Shown: positions 7,528 to 16,690 of the stretch, piece by piece
How positions within the stretch are numbered: position 1 is the first letter of the stretch
Layout of the letters: each line of letters begins with the position of its first letter
DNA from: an uncultured Eubacteriales bacterium
GTDB lineage: Bacteria > Bacillota > Clostridia > Christensenellales > Aristaeellaceae
NCBI GenBank assembly: GCA_902761755.1
Contig: CACWLP010000003.1
Location: 113,664 to 177,663, forward strand
Reading direction: 5' to 3'
Length of the DNA: 64,000 nt
Notes under the pieces: model-generated
The model's database searches: none
What the model saw: only the letters and a program-made list of their open reading frames with translations
Told to the model about the DNA's origin: nothing
Program-made: the position numbers and the translations under genes

Positions 7528-8544
7528 TTATTCCTCTTCGCCGTCCGATTCCACGTCGGCCAGGGGCTCGTCTTCGCCGGCGATGTCCTCGATCTCAGCC
7601 AGGGCCTCGTCTTCGGAGATGCCCTCCTCGCCGGCGAACTCCTCCACGGATTCCTCGTCCGGCAGGTCGTTCTCCTCCTCGGGCAGGGGCTCCGCTTCCT
7701 CCGGCATGTCCGCCTTTTTCGCGGCGCGGGCCGGGGGAGACAGGCGCTGGACGTCGGCCAGGGGGTAATCCTTCTGCTCGTAGCTGTCGCCCTTGGGGAT
7801 GCGCACCCGGACGGTTTCTTTGAGGATGTTCAAATCCATGATGGTGCCGATGCCGTCCGGGGTGGCCACATCCCGGCCTACCCGGGGCATGCGCTTGCGG
7901 GTGCTTTCGTAATGATCCTCTTCATATTTGAGGCAGCACATCAGCCGCCCGCAGACCCCGGAAATCTTCGTGGGGTTCAGCGAGAGGCTCTGCTCCTTGG
8001 CCATTTTGATGGAAACGGGCTGGAAATCCCCCAGGAAAGAGGCGCAGCACACGGGACGGCCGCACATGCCCAGGCCGCCCATCATCTTCGCCTCGTCCCG
8101 CACGCCGATCTGGCGCAGCTCGATGCGGGTGTGGAACTGGGATGCCAGGTCCTTGACCAGGACGCGGAAATCCACCCGCTTGTCGGAGGTGAAATAAAAC
8201 AGGATCTTGGAATTGTCAAAGGTGTATTCGCAGCCCACCAGCTTCATCTGCAGCTTGTGCTCGGCGATTTTTTTCTGGCAGATCGCTATGGCGTCCTTTT
8301 CCTTGGCGCGGTTTTCCGCGTTGCGCTGGGCGTCCTCCGCCGTGGCGATGCGGATCACCTTTTTGAGGGGCGGGGTGATCAGATCATCGCTGACTTCCTT
8401 GACCCCCGTCACCACTTCGCCGTACTCCAGTCCGCGCACCGTTTCCACGATGACGGCGTCCCCCGCGGTGGGCCAGAAGGCCCCCGGGGCGAAATAATAC
8501 AGTTTTCCCGCGTTCTTGAAACGAACGCCGATTACGCTTGCCAT
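7528..8544 (-). CDS. ricT: PSP1 domain protein RicT (YaaT)
   Basis: RicT belongs to the RicA-RicF-RicT complex, which in Bacillus carries [4Fe-4S] clusters and affects RNA processing by RNase Y and sporulation. The 338-residue protein has the PSP1 core (about 60-210) with the six family cysteines: GMCGRPVCC (Cys161, 166, 167) and GVCGRLMCC (Cys198, 203, 204). The tail after residue 270 is acidic and low complexity. The start is ATG at 8542-8544 with GGAGGA upstream and gives the typical MASVIGVRFKNAG start. It overlaps the end of holB by 13 bases, as in the conserved darA-holB-ricT order. A YlbF-family partner is encoded at 44957-45352. Confidence 0.93.
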   Translation of the reverse strand: MASVIGVRFKNAGKLYYFAPGAFWPTAGDAVIVETVRGLEYGEVVTGVKEVSDDLITPPLKKVIRIATAEDAQRNAENRAKEKDAIAICQKKIAEHKLQMKLVGCEYTFDNSKILFYFTSDKRVDFRVLVKDLASQFHTRIELRQIGVRDEAKMMGGLGMCGRPVCCASFLGDFQPVSIKMAKEQSLSLNPTKISGVCGRLMCCLKYEEDHYESTRKRMPRVGRDVATPDGIGTIMDLNILKETVRVRIPKGDSYEQKDYPLADVQRLSPPARAAKKADMPEEAEPLPEEENDLPDEESVEEFAGEEGISEDEALAEIEDIAGEDEPLADVESDGEEE

Positions 8545-9506
8545 GTGCTTGCTTCCTCCGAAATCATCTGCAATAAGCCGTCTGATACCGCGGCCCACCC
8601 CACGTTGAAATACCGCTGCCGCCGGGCGGTGAGGATGGAATCCAGGATGCGCCGCAGGGAACGGGGCGCGGCGTTTTCCCAGCCCTCCGGGCGCTGCCGG
8701 CCCCGCAGCATGTCCCGGATCTCCTGCTCCAGAATGTCCAGCAGCCGGTCCCCCGCGTCCTTCTGATCCTTCAGCAGGGCGGAAGCGGAAGCCACGTCCC
8801 GCAGGGAGAAAACGGACAGGAAGCTGCGGCGCACCGTATCCCGGGCCGCCCAGTAGCTTTCGTCCTGTTCCATTTGCAGCGCGCGGCCCAGGCTGCCGTC
8901 GCAGTATCGGCTCAGATCCCGGGCGCGGGCGGGGGCGACGCCCCGGCGGAGCAGCTCCTTTTCGATCCTTTCTTCCGTCCAGGGAGCGATCCGGATGCAC
9001 CGGCACCGGGAGCGCACCGTGGGGAGCAGGGCGGTTTCCGCGTCCGCGGTCAGGAGAAAATACGTGTCCTCGGCGCCTTCCTCCAGGGTTTTGAGCAGGC
9101 AGTTCTGGGCCTGGGGCGTCATACGCTCGGCGTTGTCCAGCACCACCACCCGGCGGCCGCCCTCCAGGGAGTGGCGGGAGAGGGCGTCGATCATGCCCCG
9201 CAGGGCGTCGATCTTGATGGTTTTTTCCCGGGGCGCCGGCGCGGGGAACAGGGCGTCCGGGTGGGTGCGGCTGTCAAAGCGCCGACATTCCCGGCAGACG
9301 CCGCAGGGCCTGTCCTTTTCCGGCCCGGAGCACAGCAGCCCCTTGGCCAGCAGATGGGAAAGCGTTTTTTTCCCCACGCCCGCTTCTCCCGTCAGCAGCG
9401 TGGCGTGGGCCATGCGCCCTTCCCGGAAATCTCGGCACAGGGCAAGCAGGCTTTCGCTGCCCGCCGCGCAGGATTCCGGGGTCAGGCCCGTATCAGTATT
9501 TGACAA
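8532..9506 (-). CDS. holB: DNA polymerase III delta' subunit
   Basis: The delta' subunit is part of the clamp loader that places the sliding clamp on DNA. Residues 35-60 hold a Walker A-like site (LTGEAGVGKKTL), followed by a zinc-binding cysteine group (CSGPEKDRPCGVCRECRRF) and sensor 1 region LLPTVRSRC. A Walker B-type VVVLDNAERM lies near residue 120. The start is taken as TTG at 9506, because the family needs the residues before the P-loop and no ATG lies early enough. It overlaps darA by 14 bases. The 324 residues agree with family length. Confidence 0.92.
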   Translation of the reverse strand: MSNTDTGLTPESCAAGSESLLALCRDFREGRMAHATLLTGEAGVGKKTLSHLLAKGLLCSGPEKDRPCGVCRECRRFDSRTHPDALFPAPAPREKTIKIDALRGMIDALSRHSLEGGRRVVVLDNAERMTPQAQNCLLKTLEEGAEDTYFLLTADAETALLPTVRSRCRCIRIAPWTEERIEKELLRRGVAPARARDLSRYCDGSLGRALQMEQDESYWAARDTVRRSFLSVFSLRDVASASALLKDQKDAGDRLLDILEQEIRDMLRGRQRPEGWENAAPRSLRRILDSILTARRQRYFNVGWAAVSDGLLQMISEEASTWQA

Positions 9507-9822
9507 ATTGATCCACCGTCAGCACGAACACCGTGGCGCCGCCCACGGTGACTTCGATGGGGAAGGAGGCGTACATCCCGCCGCTGCCGCCCATGGTGAC
9601 GGGAGAAGCGGCGATCTGCGTGCGGCTCTTGCAGACCTTTTCGATGATGCCCATGGCCTCCTCCAGCCGGCTGTCGTCCACGCCCAGCAGCAGCGTGGTG
9701 TTGCCGGATTTGAGGAAACCGCCGGTGGTGGCCAGCTTGGTGGCGCTGAAGCCTTCGTCCAGAAGGGTGCCGATCAGATGATTCGCGTCCTCATCCTGAA
9801 CGATGGCGATGATCAGTTTCAT
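9493..9822 (-). CDS. darA: Cyclic-di-AMP receptor DarA (YaaQ/PstA)
   Basis: A PII-like protein that binds the second messenger c-di-AMP. The 109 residues MKLIIAIVQDEDANHL through VDQFVKY match the family almost end to end, including GFSATKLATTGGFLKSGNTTLLLGV and the glycine-rich GGSGGMY loop involved in nucleotide binding. The ATG at 9820-9822 follows AAAGGAG. A longer upstream reading (to 9861) lacks a ribosome binding site. It is the first gene of the darA-holB-ricT operon. Elsewhere this operon often also carries tmk and yaaR, which are absent here. Confidence 0.93.
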   Translation of the reverse strand: MKLIIAIVQDEDANHLIGTLLDEGFSATKLATTGGFLKSGNTTLLLGVDDSRLEEAMGIIEKVCKSRTQIAASPVTMGGSGGMYASFPIEVTVGGATVFVLTVDQFVKY

Positions 9823-9878
9823 GACTTCGCGCTCCTTTCTGCGCAAAATACAGGGAAACACCCCTGATACTTGCCGTT

Positions 9879-9907
9879 ATTATACATCATTTTTTCGCAA
9901 ATATCAA
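9879..9907 (-). promoter_or_regulatory. Promoter of darA-holB-ricT
   Basis: On the minus strand TTGATA (9902-9907) and TATAAT (9879-9884) are separated by 17 bases, about 57 bases before the darA start. It lies divergent to the plsX promoter. The GC-rich DNA between them (about 9908-9985) shows only a short CCGCC/GGCGG inverted repeat. Confidence 0.75.
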
Positions 9908-9989
9908 CCGGCAAGCGTCCGCCGCCGGGAAAAACCGGGCGGAGGGAGGCCCGCGGCGGTCCCGGCGGGGCGAAATGGGCGGACGGGGA

Positions 9990-10018
9990 TTGTCATTTTG
10001 AAAGGAATGTGATAAAAT
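9990..10018 (+). promoter_or_regulatory. Promoter of plsX-acpP-rnc-smc-ftsY
   Basis: TTGTCA (9990-9995) and TAAAAT (10013-10018) with a 17-base spacer lie about 40 bases before plsX. No FapR-like operator was recognised nearby. Confidence 0.65.
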
Positions 10019-10059
10019 GCTAAACGGTTCATGCTGGGACTTTGTAAGGAGTGAAAGGG

Positions 10060-11064
10060 ATGACCCACATTTATCTGGACGCCATGGGCGGCGATAACGC
10101 GCCGGTGTGCACCGTCGAGGGCGCAGTGGAAGCCCTGCGGGCGGATCCGGAATTGAAAATCACCCTGGGCGGCCCCAGGAACGAGATCGAAAAGCTGCTT
10201 TCCGGCACGGAGGACGTGCAGGACAGGCTGGACGTGGACGACTGCCCGGAAATCATCACCAACCACGACGCGCCGGTCATGGCCATCCGGCAGAAGAAAG
10301 GCAGCGCCCAGGTGAAGGGCATGCTGCTGGTGCGGGAAGGCGGGGCCGACGGCTTCGTTTCCGCGGGCAGCACCGGGGCGACGCTGGCGGGCGGCATGTT
10401 CCGCCTGGGCCGCATTTCCGGCGTGGAGAGGCCCGCCCTCGCGCCCATGCTGCCCAACGGAAAAGGCTTCTTCTGCCTGATCGACTGCGGCGCCAACGTG
10501 GACTGCCTGCCCGCGTACCTGCCCCAGTTCGGGGTGATGGGCGCGGCCTACGTGCGGGCGGTGCAGGGCGTAGAAAACCCCCGGGTGGGGCTGGTGAACA
10601 TCGGGGCGGAGGCCGAAAAAGGCAACGCGCTGTGCAAAGCGGCCTATCCGCTGATGGAGCAGGCGCCCTTCCATTTCGTGGGCAATATCGAGGGCCGGGA
10701 CATCACCGCCGATCTGGCCGACGTGGTGGTGTGCGACGGGTTTTCCGGCAATCTGATCCTCAAATTCATGGAGGGCGTGGCCGGCACCCTGATGGGCATG
10801 ATCAAAAAGGAGATCCTGGCCGATCCCCGCAGCAAGCTGGGCGGCCTGATGGCCAAGCCCGCTTTCCGCCGGGTGAAGAAGGCCATGGATTACACCGAAG
10901 TGGGCGGCGCGCCCCTGCTGGGCGTGCAGGGCGTGGTGGTGAAGGCCCACGGCTCCAGCAACGCCCACGCCATCGCCTGCGCCGTCCGCCAGGCCGCGCT
11001 CATGGCGCGCAAAAACCTGGTGGGCGCCATCGAAACGGAGATCTCCAGGCAGCTAAACGCCTGA
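10060..11064 (+). CDS. plsX: Phosphate acyltransferase PlsX
   Basis: PlsX converts acyl-ACP to acyl-phosphate at the start of phospholipid synthesis, feeding PlsY. The 334-residue protein begins THIYLDAMGGDNAP, the family hallmark, and contains SAGSTGATLAGG, LIDCGANVDC, and VVCDGFSGNLILKFMEG. ATG at 10060 is chosen because AAGGAG lies 8 bases upstream; the in-frame GTG at 10051 overlaps that site. It heads a fatty-acid and chromosome-maintenance operon common in Firmicutes, here lacking fapR, fabD and fabG between plsX and acpP. Confidence 0.95.
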   Translation: MTHIYLDAMGGDNAPVCTVEGAVEALRADPELKITLGGPRNEIEKLLSGTEDVQDRLDVDDCPEIITNHDAPVMAIRQKKGSAQVKGMLLVREGGADGFVSAGSTGATLAGGMFRLGRISGVERPALAPMLPNGKGFFCLIDCGANVDCLPAYLPQFGVMGAAYVRAVQGVENPRVGLVNIGAEAEKGNALCKAAYPLMEQAPFHFVGNIEGRDITADLADVVVCDGFSGNLILKFMEGVAGTLMGMIKKEILADPRSKLGGLMAKPAFRRVKKAMDYTEVGGAPLLGVQGVVVKAHGSSNAHAIACAVRQAALMARKNLVGAIETEISRQLNA

Positions 11065-11088
11065 TGATTCAAAAGGAGGAAAAGGATC

Positions 11089-11316
11089 ATGGTATTTGAA
11101 ACCGTAGCGAAAATGATCGCCAAGCAGCTGAAAATGGACGTAAGCGAAATCACCCCCGAAAAGCGCCTGGTGGAAGACCTCAAGGCCGACAGCGCCAACG
11201 TGATGGTGCTGATCATGGACCTGGAGGACGAATTCAACATGACGGTGGACGACGCCGCCATCAACACCCTGCGCACCGTGGGCGACGTGGTGAAATACAT
11301 CGAAGAAAACCAGTAA
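11089..11316 (+). CDS. acpP: Acyl carrier protein
   Basis: A 75-residue acidic four-helix carrier that holds growing acyl chains on a phosphopantetheine arm. The attachment site is the serine in LKADSANVMVLIMDLEDEF. The usual DSL reads DSA here, a tolerated change, and the rest of the recognition helix is normal. AGGAGGAAAAGG lies just before the ATG. The coaD gene at 23369-23875 makes the precursor of its cofactor. Confidence 0.93.
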   Translation: MVFETVAKMIAKQLKMDVSEITPEKRLVEDLKADSANVMVLIMDLEDEFNMTVDDAAINTLRTVGDVVKYIEENQ

Positions 11317-11333
11317 GATGCGTCCGTGATGCG

Positions 11334-11358
11334 GCGCGCTCACATCCTGTGGGCGCGC
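11334..11358 (+). other. Strong hairpin in the rnc leader
   Basis: GCGCGC-T-CACA pairs with TGTG-G-GCGCGC across a 3-base loop, giving 11 base pairs with one G-T pair. No T-tract follows, so it is not an ordinary terminator. It lies between acpP and rnc, and could be a cleavage site for RNase III itself, by analogy with rnc autoregulation in other bacteria. Confidence 0.5.
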
Positions 11359-11390
11359 TTGGCGTGTAAAGAGCGGAAAGGAGAAAGAGC

Positions 11391-12071
11391 ATGAAGGACA
11401 GGCGCACGCTGGAAGCGGGGCTGGGCTACACATTCCGCGATCCCGAGCTGCTGAGCCTGGCGCTGACCCATCCTTCCGCCGGGCGCAGGCACAACCAGCG
11501 GCTGGAGTTCCTGGGGGACGCGGTGCTGGAGCTGTGCGTCAGCGAAAAGATCTACGAGCAGCACCCCTCCATGCAGGAGGGGGCCATGACCCAGCTGCGG
11601 CAGAAGCTGGTGCGGGAAGAGCGATTGGCGGAAGCCGCCCAGTCCGTGGACCTGGGGAAGCATCTCGTCATGGACTGGGGGTGCGAATCCACCGGCGGAC
11701 GGGAAAACCCCTCCGTGCTGTGCGACGCCTTCGAGGCGGTGCTGGCGGCGGTGTACCTGGACGGCGGGCTGGACGCGGCCCGGGGCATGGTGCTGCGCCT
11801 GATCGGGGACTGCTCCGAAACGGGCGAAAGCGATTTCAAGAGCGAACTGCAGCAGGAGCTGCAGGCCGAGGGGCGCCCGGCGCCCGATTACGAAACGGTG
11901 GGCCAGTCCGGCCCGCCGCATGCGCCCGTCTTCACCGCGGCGGTGCTGCTGGAAGGCAGGGAGATCGCCCGGGGAGAGGGCACAAGCAAAAAACGCGCCG
12001 AGCAGGAGGCTGCCCGGAAAGCGTTGGAAATACTGCAGCGTTCGGGGGAAATAAAGGGGAATGCGCCTTAA
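11391..12071 (+). CDS. rnc: Ribonuclease III
   Basis: RNase III cuts double-stranded RNA in rRNA maturation and mRNA decay. Residues 1-145 form the catalytic domain with the signature HNQRLEFLGDAVLEL and the second acidic site in CDAFEAVLAAVYLDGG. Residues 155-222 form the double-stranded RNA-binding domain ending GTSKKRAEQEAARKALEIL. The 226 residues are normal for the family. AAAGGAG precedes the ATG. The 3' end overlaps the smc start by 11 bases. Confidence 0.95.
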   Translation: MKDRRTLEAGLGYTFRDPELLSLALTHPSAGRRHNQRLEFLGDAVLELCVSEKIYEQHPSMQEGAMTQLRQKLVREERLAEAAQSVDLGKHLVMDWGCESTGGRENPSVLCDAFEAVLAAVYLDGGLDAARGMVLRLIGDCSETGESDFKSELQQELQAEGRPAPDYETVGQSGPPHAPVFTAAVLLEGREIARGEGTSKKRAEQEAARKALEILQRSGEIKGNAP

Positions 12072-15000
12072 GAAACTGGAGATCCACGGGTTCAAATCCT
12101 TTGCCGACCGGACGGAGATCGTGTTCAATCAGGGCATCACGGGCATCGTGGGGCCCAACGGATCGGGGAAAAGCAACATCGGCGACGCGGTGCGCTGGGT
12201 GCTGGGAGAGCAGAGCGCCCGGGTGCTGCGCGGCGCCAGGATGGAGGATGTGATCTTCGGCGGCACGGCCAAACGCAAACAGGCCTCGTACTGCGAGGTC
12301 TCTTTGGTGTTCGACAACGAGGACGGCGCGCTGAAGACCTCCTACGCGGAGGTATTGGTGACCCGCCGGGTCTACCGCAACGGCGACAGCGATTATTTCC
12401 TCAATAAAACCGCCTGCCGCCTGAAGGACATCCTGGAATTGTTCCGGGATACCGGCATCGGCCGGGAGGGCTATTCCCTGATCGGCCAGGGCCGGATCGA
12501 CGAGATCCTCTCCGCCAAATCCGAGGACCGCCGGCAGGCCTTCGAGGAGGCCGCGGGCGTTATGACCTTCCGGGTGCGCAAGGAAGAAGCGGAAAGAAAG
12601 CTGGCCCGGACGAGGGACAACCTGACGCGGGTGCGGGATATCCTGGAGGAGCTGGCCGCCCGGGTGGAGCCGCTGGAAAAGCAATCCGCCGCGGCGAAGG
12701 AATACCTGGCCCTGGCGGAAAGGCTGCGGACGCTGGAAATCAATATTTTCCTGATCCGGCACGACAAGGTGAAGGACCGGATCGCCGGGCTGGATATGAA
12801 CCTGGAGGGGTTAAGGGACATTCTGCTGCACCACGAGGCGAGGCTCAATGAAAACGCCGCCGAACGGGAAAAGCTGGAGGAGGCCGTGGCCCTGCTGGAG
12901 GAGGAGCTCGCTTCCGCCCGGCAGGCGCATCTGAGCGCCAACGACGCGCTGTACGAGGCCCAGTCCGCCCGGGAGCGCACGGAGCACCTGATCCAGTCCA
13001 CCGGGGAAAACCTGGAGCGCATCGACGGGCAGATCGCGGAGAACACCCGGAAGCAGGAAGAGCTCAAAGCGCTGTTCGACCAGGGGAGAGAGGACGCCCG
13101 GGCCGGCACCGAAGCGCTGGAAAAGGCCCAGAAAGAGCTGGACGCCGAGCAGAAGCGCCTGGACGCCTGCGTCGCGGACGCCCAGGAAAAGGAAGAAACT
13201 CTGGACCGGCACAAGGCGGACATCCTGACCGCCATGAACCGCCTGGCCGACGCCAGGAACCAGCAGACGCGGCAGCAGGCCATCTGCGCCCAGATGAAGA
13301 GCCGCCTGGAGGAGATCCGCGCGGCGGTCCGGGAAGGCGAAGAGAAGCAGACCGGCCTGGTGGCCGCCCTGCGCAGCGCCGAAAAGCAGGCCGCCGAGGT
13401 GGACGCCGGGCTGGAAGCCCTTAAAAACGACGCGGCCCAGACCGAAGGAAAGCTGCGGGCGCTTACCGAAGAAACCCAGAAAACCGCGGAAAACGCCCAG
13501 AACCTGAATGTGAAATACCAGGGCGACGTCAGCCGGTACCGCCTGATGCAGGAAATGAGCCGGGAGATGGAGGGGTACAGCCAATCCGTGCGCAAAGCCC
13601 TGGCCTGGGCCGGCGGCGATCCCGCCGTGCGGGGCGTGGTGGCGCGGCTGATGCAGGTGCCCAAGGAACTGGAAACCGCCATCGACATGGTGCTGGGCGG
13701 GGCGCTGCAGAATATCGTCACGGAGGACGAGGAAACGGCCAAGCGGCTCATCGATTATCTGCGGCAGAACCGCCTGGGCCGGGCCACCTTCCTGCCCATG
13801 ACCAGCGTGAAGGGCCGCACGCTGAACGCGGAAGAAAAGCGGCTGCTTTCCATGCCCGGCTGCCTGGGGGTGGCCAGCGAGCTGATTTCCTATGATCCCC
13901 AGTACCGGGGCATCATGGAAAGCCTGCTGGGCCGCACCGTCATCGCCCGGGATCTGGACTGCGGCATCCCCATCATGCGGGCGGGTCATCACGCCTTCCG
14001 CCTGGTGACGCTGGAGGGCGACGTGATGCACTCCGGCGGCTCCATGACCGGCGGCACGGCCCAGAAGAGCGCCGTGAGCCTGCTGGGGCGGGAACGCGAG
14101 ATCAAGGATATGCGCGCCGCCTTAGAAAAAGAAAAGACGGAGCTGGCCGCCCTGCGGGATCGGCTGGTGCGGATGCAGGAAGAGCGCGAAGAGATGAAGC
14201 GGCTGCGCAACGAGGCCATGGAACGGGTGCATCAGGAAGAGATCGCCGTGGCCCGGGAGCAGGAGCGGGTGTTCAACGCCAGGGCGGAGCTCACCGCCGC
14301 TTCCGAGCAGCTGGAGCGCACTCGGGCCGCCGCGGAGCAGCTCACCGAGAGCATCGCCGAAATCGAGAGCGACCTGAAAAAAGCCCAGAGCATCGCGGAA
14401 ACCGAGAGCATCGACCGGGAGGCCATGGATCAGAAAACCGAAGCGCTGCAGAAGGCGCTGTTCGGGGCCCGGGAAAAGGCCGACGCCCAGCGGGATCTGG
14501 TGACGAAAATGCGCTTGCAGTACGCGGAGCTCACCTATGCCCTGGATACCCTGCGCCGGGACCGCACCCGGCGGGACCAGGAAATGGCGGCGCTGGAAAG
14601 CGGGCTGAAGAAGCTGCAGGAGGAAAAGCAGGCCCGGGAGGAAGCGGCGCGGCAGGCCCGGGAACTGCTCTCCGAGCAGGAACAGGCGTTTCACCGGCAG
14701 GAGGCGGCCGTGGCTGCGTGCCAGCGCCGGGTGGACGAATTGGAAGAAAAGCGCCAGGAAAAGAACGCCGCCCAGCGGGAGTGCGTGCGCCTGAGCGAGG
14801 AGATCCACAAGGCCTACGACGACGACAGCATGAAGCTTCACCGCACCGAGCTCAGCCGCGACCGGGCGGAAAACGACCTCAAGGTCATGACGGACCATAT
14901 TTTCAACACCTACGACCTCACCTACGCCGGGGCGGAGGAATTCCGCGCCGAAGGGCCCTTCGACCTGAGCGGCGGCGAAAAGGAAGCCGCCGTGCTGCGC

Positions 15001-15618
15001 ACCCGCATCCGGGAAATGGGGCCGGTGAACGTGGGGGCCATCGAGGAATACGCGGCCACGAAGGAACGGTACGACGGCCTGTGCGCCCAGGAAAGCGATC
15101 TGACCAAAGCGGAAGAGGACCTGGGGGGCCTGATCGCCCGGCTGCTGACCCAGATGGAAAGGCAGTTCGTGCAGGAATTCGCCAAGCTGGGCGGCTTTTT
15201 CAAGGAAACCTTCAGCCGGCTGTTCGGCGGAGGCCAGGCGGAACTGCGCCTGACCGACCCGGACGACGCGCTGAACTGCGGCATCGAGATCATCGCCCAG
15301 CCCCCGGGGAAGAAACTGCAGCTTTTGTCGCTGCTCTCCGGCGGCGAAAGGGCGCTGACGGCCATCGCCATCCTGTTCGCCATGCTCAAGCTCAAGCCCA
15401 CGCCCTTCTGCATCCTGGACGAGATCGAAGCGGCGCTGGACGAGGCGAACATCGGCTATTTCGCGGATTACCTGGCGGAGTACGCCAGAACCACCCAGTT
15501 CGTGGTGATCACCCACCGCAAGGGCACCATGGAGCGGTGCGACGCGCTTTACGGCGTGGCCATGCAGGAAAAGGGCGTCAGCAGCATGGTGTCGGTGAAC
15601 CTGCAGGATTTTGAATGA
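12061..15618 (+). CDS. smc: Chromosome segregation protein SMC
   Basis: SMC is the condensin ATPase that organises and segregates the chromosome with ScpA and ScpB. The 1185-residue protein has the N-terminal ATPase half with Walker A GPNGSGKSNIGDAVRWVLGE (about residues 32-51), two long coiled coils (about 170-500 and 660-1000), a glycine-bearing hinge between them (about 510-650) and the C-terminal half with signature LLSGGERALTAIAILFAM and Walker B FCILDEIEAALDEAN. ATG 12061 lies inside the end of rnc and follows GGGGGAAATAAAGGGG. Position between rnc and ftsY is conserved across Firmicutes. Confidence 0.97.
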   Translation: MRLKKLEIHGFKSFADRTEIVFNQGITGIVGPNGSGKSNIGDAVRWVLGEQSARVLRGARMEDVIFGGTAKRKQASYCEVSLVFDNEDGALKTSYAEVLVTRRVYRNGDSDYFLNKTACRLKDILELFRDTGIGREGYSLIGQGRIDEILSAKSEDRRQAFEEAAGVMTFRVRKEEAERKLARTRDNLTRVRDILEELAARVEPLEKQSAAAKEYLALAERLRTLEINIFLIRHDKVKDRIAGLDMNLEGLRDILLHHEARLNENAAEREKLEEAVALLEEELASARQAHLSANDALYEAQSARERTEHLIQSTGENLERIDGQIAENTRKQEELKALFDQGREDARAGTEALEKAQKELDAEQKRLDACVADAQEKEETLDRHKADILTAMNRLADARNQQTRQQAICAQMKSRLEEIRAAVREGEEKQTGLVAALRSAEKQAAEVDAGLEALKNDAAQTEGKLRALTEETQKTAENAQNLNVKYQGDVSRYRLMQEMSREMEGYSQSVRKALAWAGGDPAVRGVVARLMQVPKELETAIDMVLGGALQNIVTEDEETAKRLIDYLRQNRLGRATFLPMTSVKGRTLNAEEKRLLSMPGCLGVASELISYDPQYRGIMESLLGRTVIARDLDCGIPIMRAGHHAFRLVTLEGDVMHSGGSMTGGTAQKSAVSLLGREREIKDMRAALEKEKTELAALRDRLVRMQEEREEMKRLRNEAMERVHQEEIAVAREQERVFNARAELTAASEQLERTRAAAEQLTESIAEIESDLKKAQSIAETESIDREAMDQKTEALQKALFGAREKADAQRDLVTKMRLQYAELTYALDTLRRDRTRRDQEMAALESGLKKLQEEKQAREEAARQARELLSEQEQAFHRQEAAVAACQRRVDELEEKRQEKNAAQRECVRLSEEIHKAYDDDSMKLHRTELSRDRAENDLKVMTDHIFNTYDLTYAGAEEFRAEGPFDLSGGEKEAAVLRTRIREMGPVNVGAIEEYAATKERYDGLCAQESDLTKAEEDLGGLIARLLTQMERQFVQEFAKLGGFFKETFSRLFGGGQAELRLTDPDDALNCGIEIIAQPPGKKLQLLSLLSGGERALTAIAILFAMLKLKPTPFCILDEIEAALDEANIGYFADYLAEYARTTQFVVITHRKGTMERCDALYGVAMQEKGVSSMVSVNLQDFE

Positions 15619-15634
15619 CGGGAGGATACGCAGC

Positions 15635-16531
15635 ATGGGCTTTTTCCAGCGCTTGAAGCAGGGATTGAGCAAGACCCGGGGCGGGCTGACGGACAGGGTG
15701 GATTCCCTGGTGCAGTCCACGGAGAAGATCAACGAGGATTTTTACGACGAGCTTTCGGATATTCTGATCCTGGCGGACGTGGGCGTGGCGGCCACCACCG
15801 AAATCATCGACAGGCTGCGTGAACGGGTGAACCGGGAAAAGGTGAAGGACGGCGCCCGCGCCCGGGAGATCTTCAAGCAGATCCTGGTGGAGGAAATGAA
15901 TATTCCCCGGCCGGCGCTGCGCTGGCCCATGGTGATGTTCGTGGTGGGCGTCAACGGCGTCGGCAAAACCACCACCATCGGCAAGCTGGCCTTGCGCTTC
16001 CAGGAGATCGGCCGCACCGTGATGCTGGCGGCGGCGGATACCTTCCGGGCCGCGGCGGACGAGCAGCTGGCCGTGTGGGCGGAGCGGGCGAAGGTGCCCA
16101 TCGTCCGGGGCCAGGAGGGCGGCGATCCCGCCTCCGTGGTGTACGACGCGGTGCAGAGCGCCAAAGCGCGGAAGACCGATCTTCTGATCGTGGATACCGC
16201 CGGGCGGCTGCATAACAAAAAGAACCTGATGGACGAGCTGTCCAAAATGCGCCGGATCATCGACCGGGAATACCCCGAGGCGGAAATGCGCTGCATGCTG
16301 GTGCTGGACGCCACCACCGGCCAGAACGGCATCCAGCAGGCCAAGCAGTTCAAGGAAGCGGCGGAGATCAACGGCATCGTGCTGACCAAGCTGGACGGCA
16401 CCGCCAAGGGCGGCGTCGCCATCGCCATCCGCAAGGAGCTGAATATCCCCGTATGGTACATCGGCGTGGGCGAGGGCATCGATGATCTGCAGGCCTTCGA
16501 CGCCAAGGAATTCGTGGAGGCGCTGTTCTGA
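15635..16531 (+). CDS. ftsY: Signal recognition particle receptor FtsY
   Basis: FtsY is the SRP receptor GTPase that docks ribosome-nascent chain complexes to the membrane. The 298-residue protein is the compact form with only a short N-terminal region (MGFFQRLKQGLSKTRGG), lacking the long acidic A domain. The NG domain shows G1 GVNGVGKTTTIGKLA, DTFRAAADEQL, DTAGRLHNKKNLMDEL and TKLDGTAKGG. ATG 15635 is used since GGGAGG lies 9 bases upstream; an earlier TTG at 15611 would overlap smc. It is the last gene of its operon. Confidence 0.95.
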   Translation: MGFFQRLKQGLSKTRGGLTDRVDSLVQSTEKINEDFYDELSDILILADVGVAATTEIIDRLRERVNREKVKDGARAREIFKQILVEEMNIPRPALRWPMVMFVVGVNGVGKTTTIGKLALRFQEIGRTVMLAAADTFRAAADEQLAVWAERAKVPIVRGQEGGDPASVVYDAVQSAKARKTDLLIVDTAGRLHNKKNLMDELSKMRRIIDREYPEAEMRCMLVLDATTGQNGIQQAKQFKEAAEINGIVLTKLDGTAKGGVAIAIRKELNIPVWYIGVGEGIDDLQAFDAKEFVEALF

Positions 16532-16583
16532 ACAGGGCCGGGGATCGCTTCGCGCTGCGGCGGGAGCGATCCTCCTGTTTTTT
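16531..16583 (+). terminator. Terminator after ftsY
   Basis: Nested stems AACAGG/CCTGTT and GGATCGCT/AGCGATCC form a hairpin that begins at the ftsY stop codon and ends in TTTTTT. Confidence 0.85.
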
Positions 16584-16606
16584 CCGCCCCGGATAGCGGC
16601 AAATGC

Positions 16607-16634
16607 TTGTATTCCCCACAAGATGTGGTATAAT
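16607..16634 (+). promoter_or_regulatory. Probable promoter of the acetyltransferase-to-coaD gene run
   Basis: TTGTAT (16607-16612) and TATAAT (16629-16634) are spaced by 16 bases just after the ftsY terminator. The following genes down to the coiled-coil gene ending at 24522 are closely packed in the same direction. Confidence 0.5.
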
Positions 16635-16690
16635 ATAACAATGGGTGCGGAGGCGCCGCGCCCTGAACAAACGACGAGGTGCCGGCAAAA

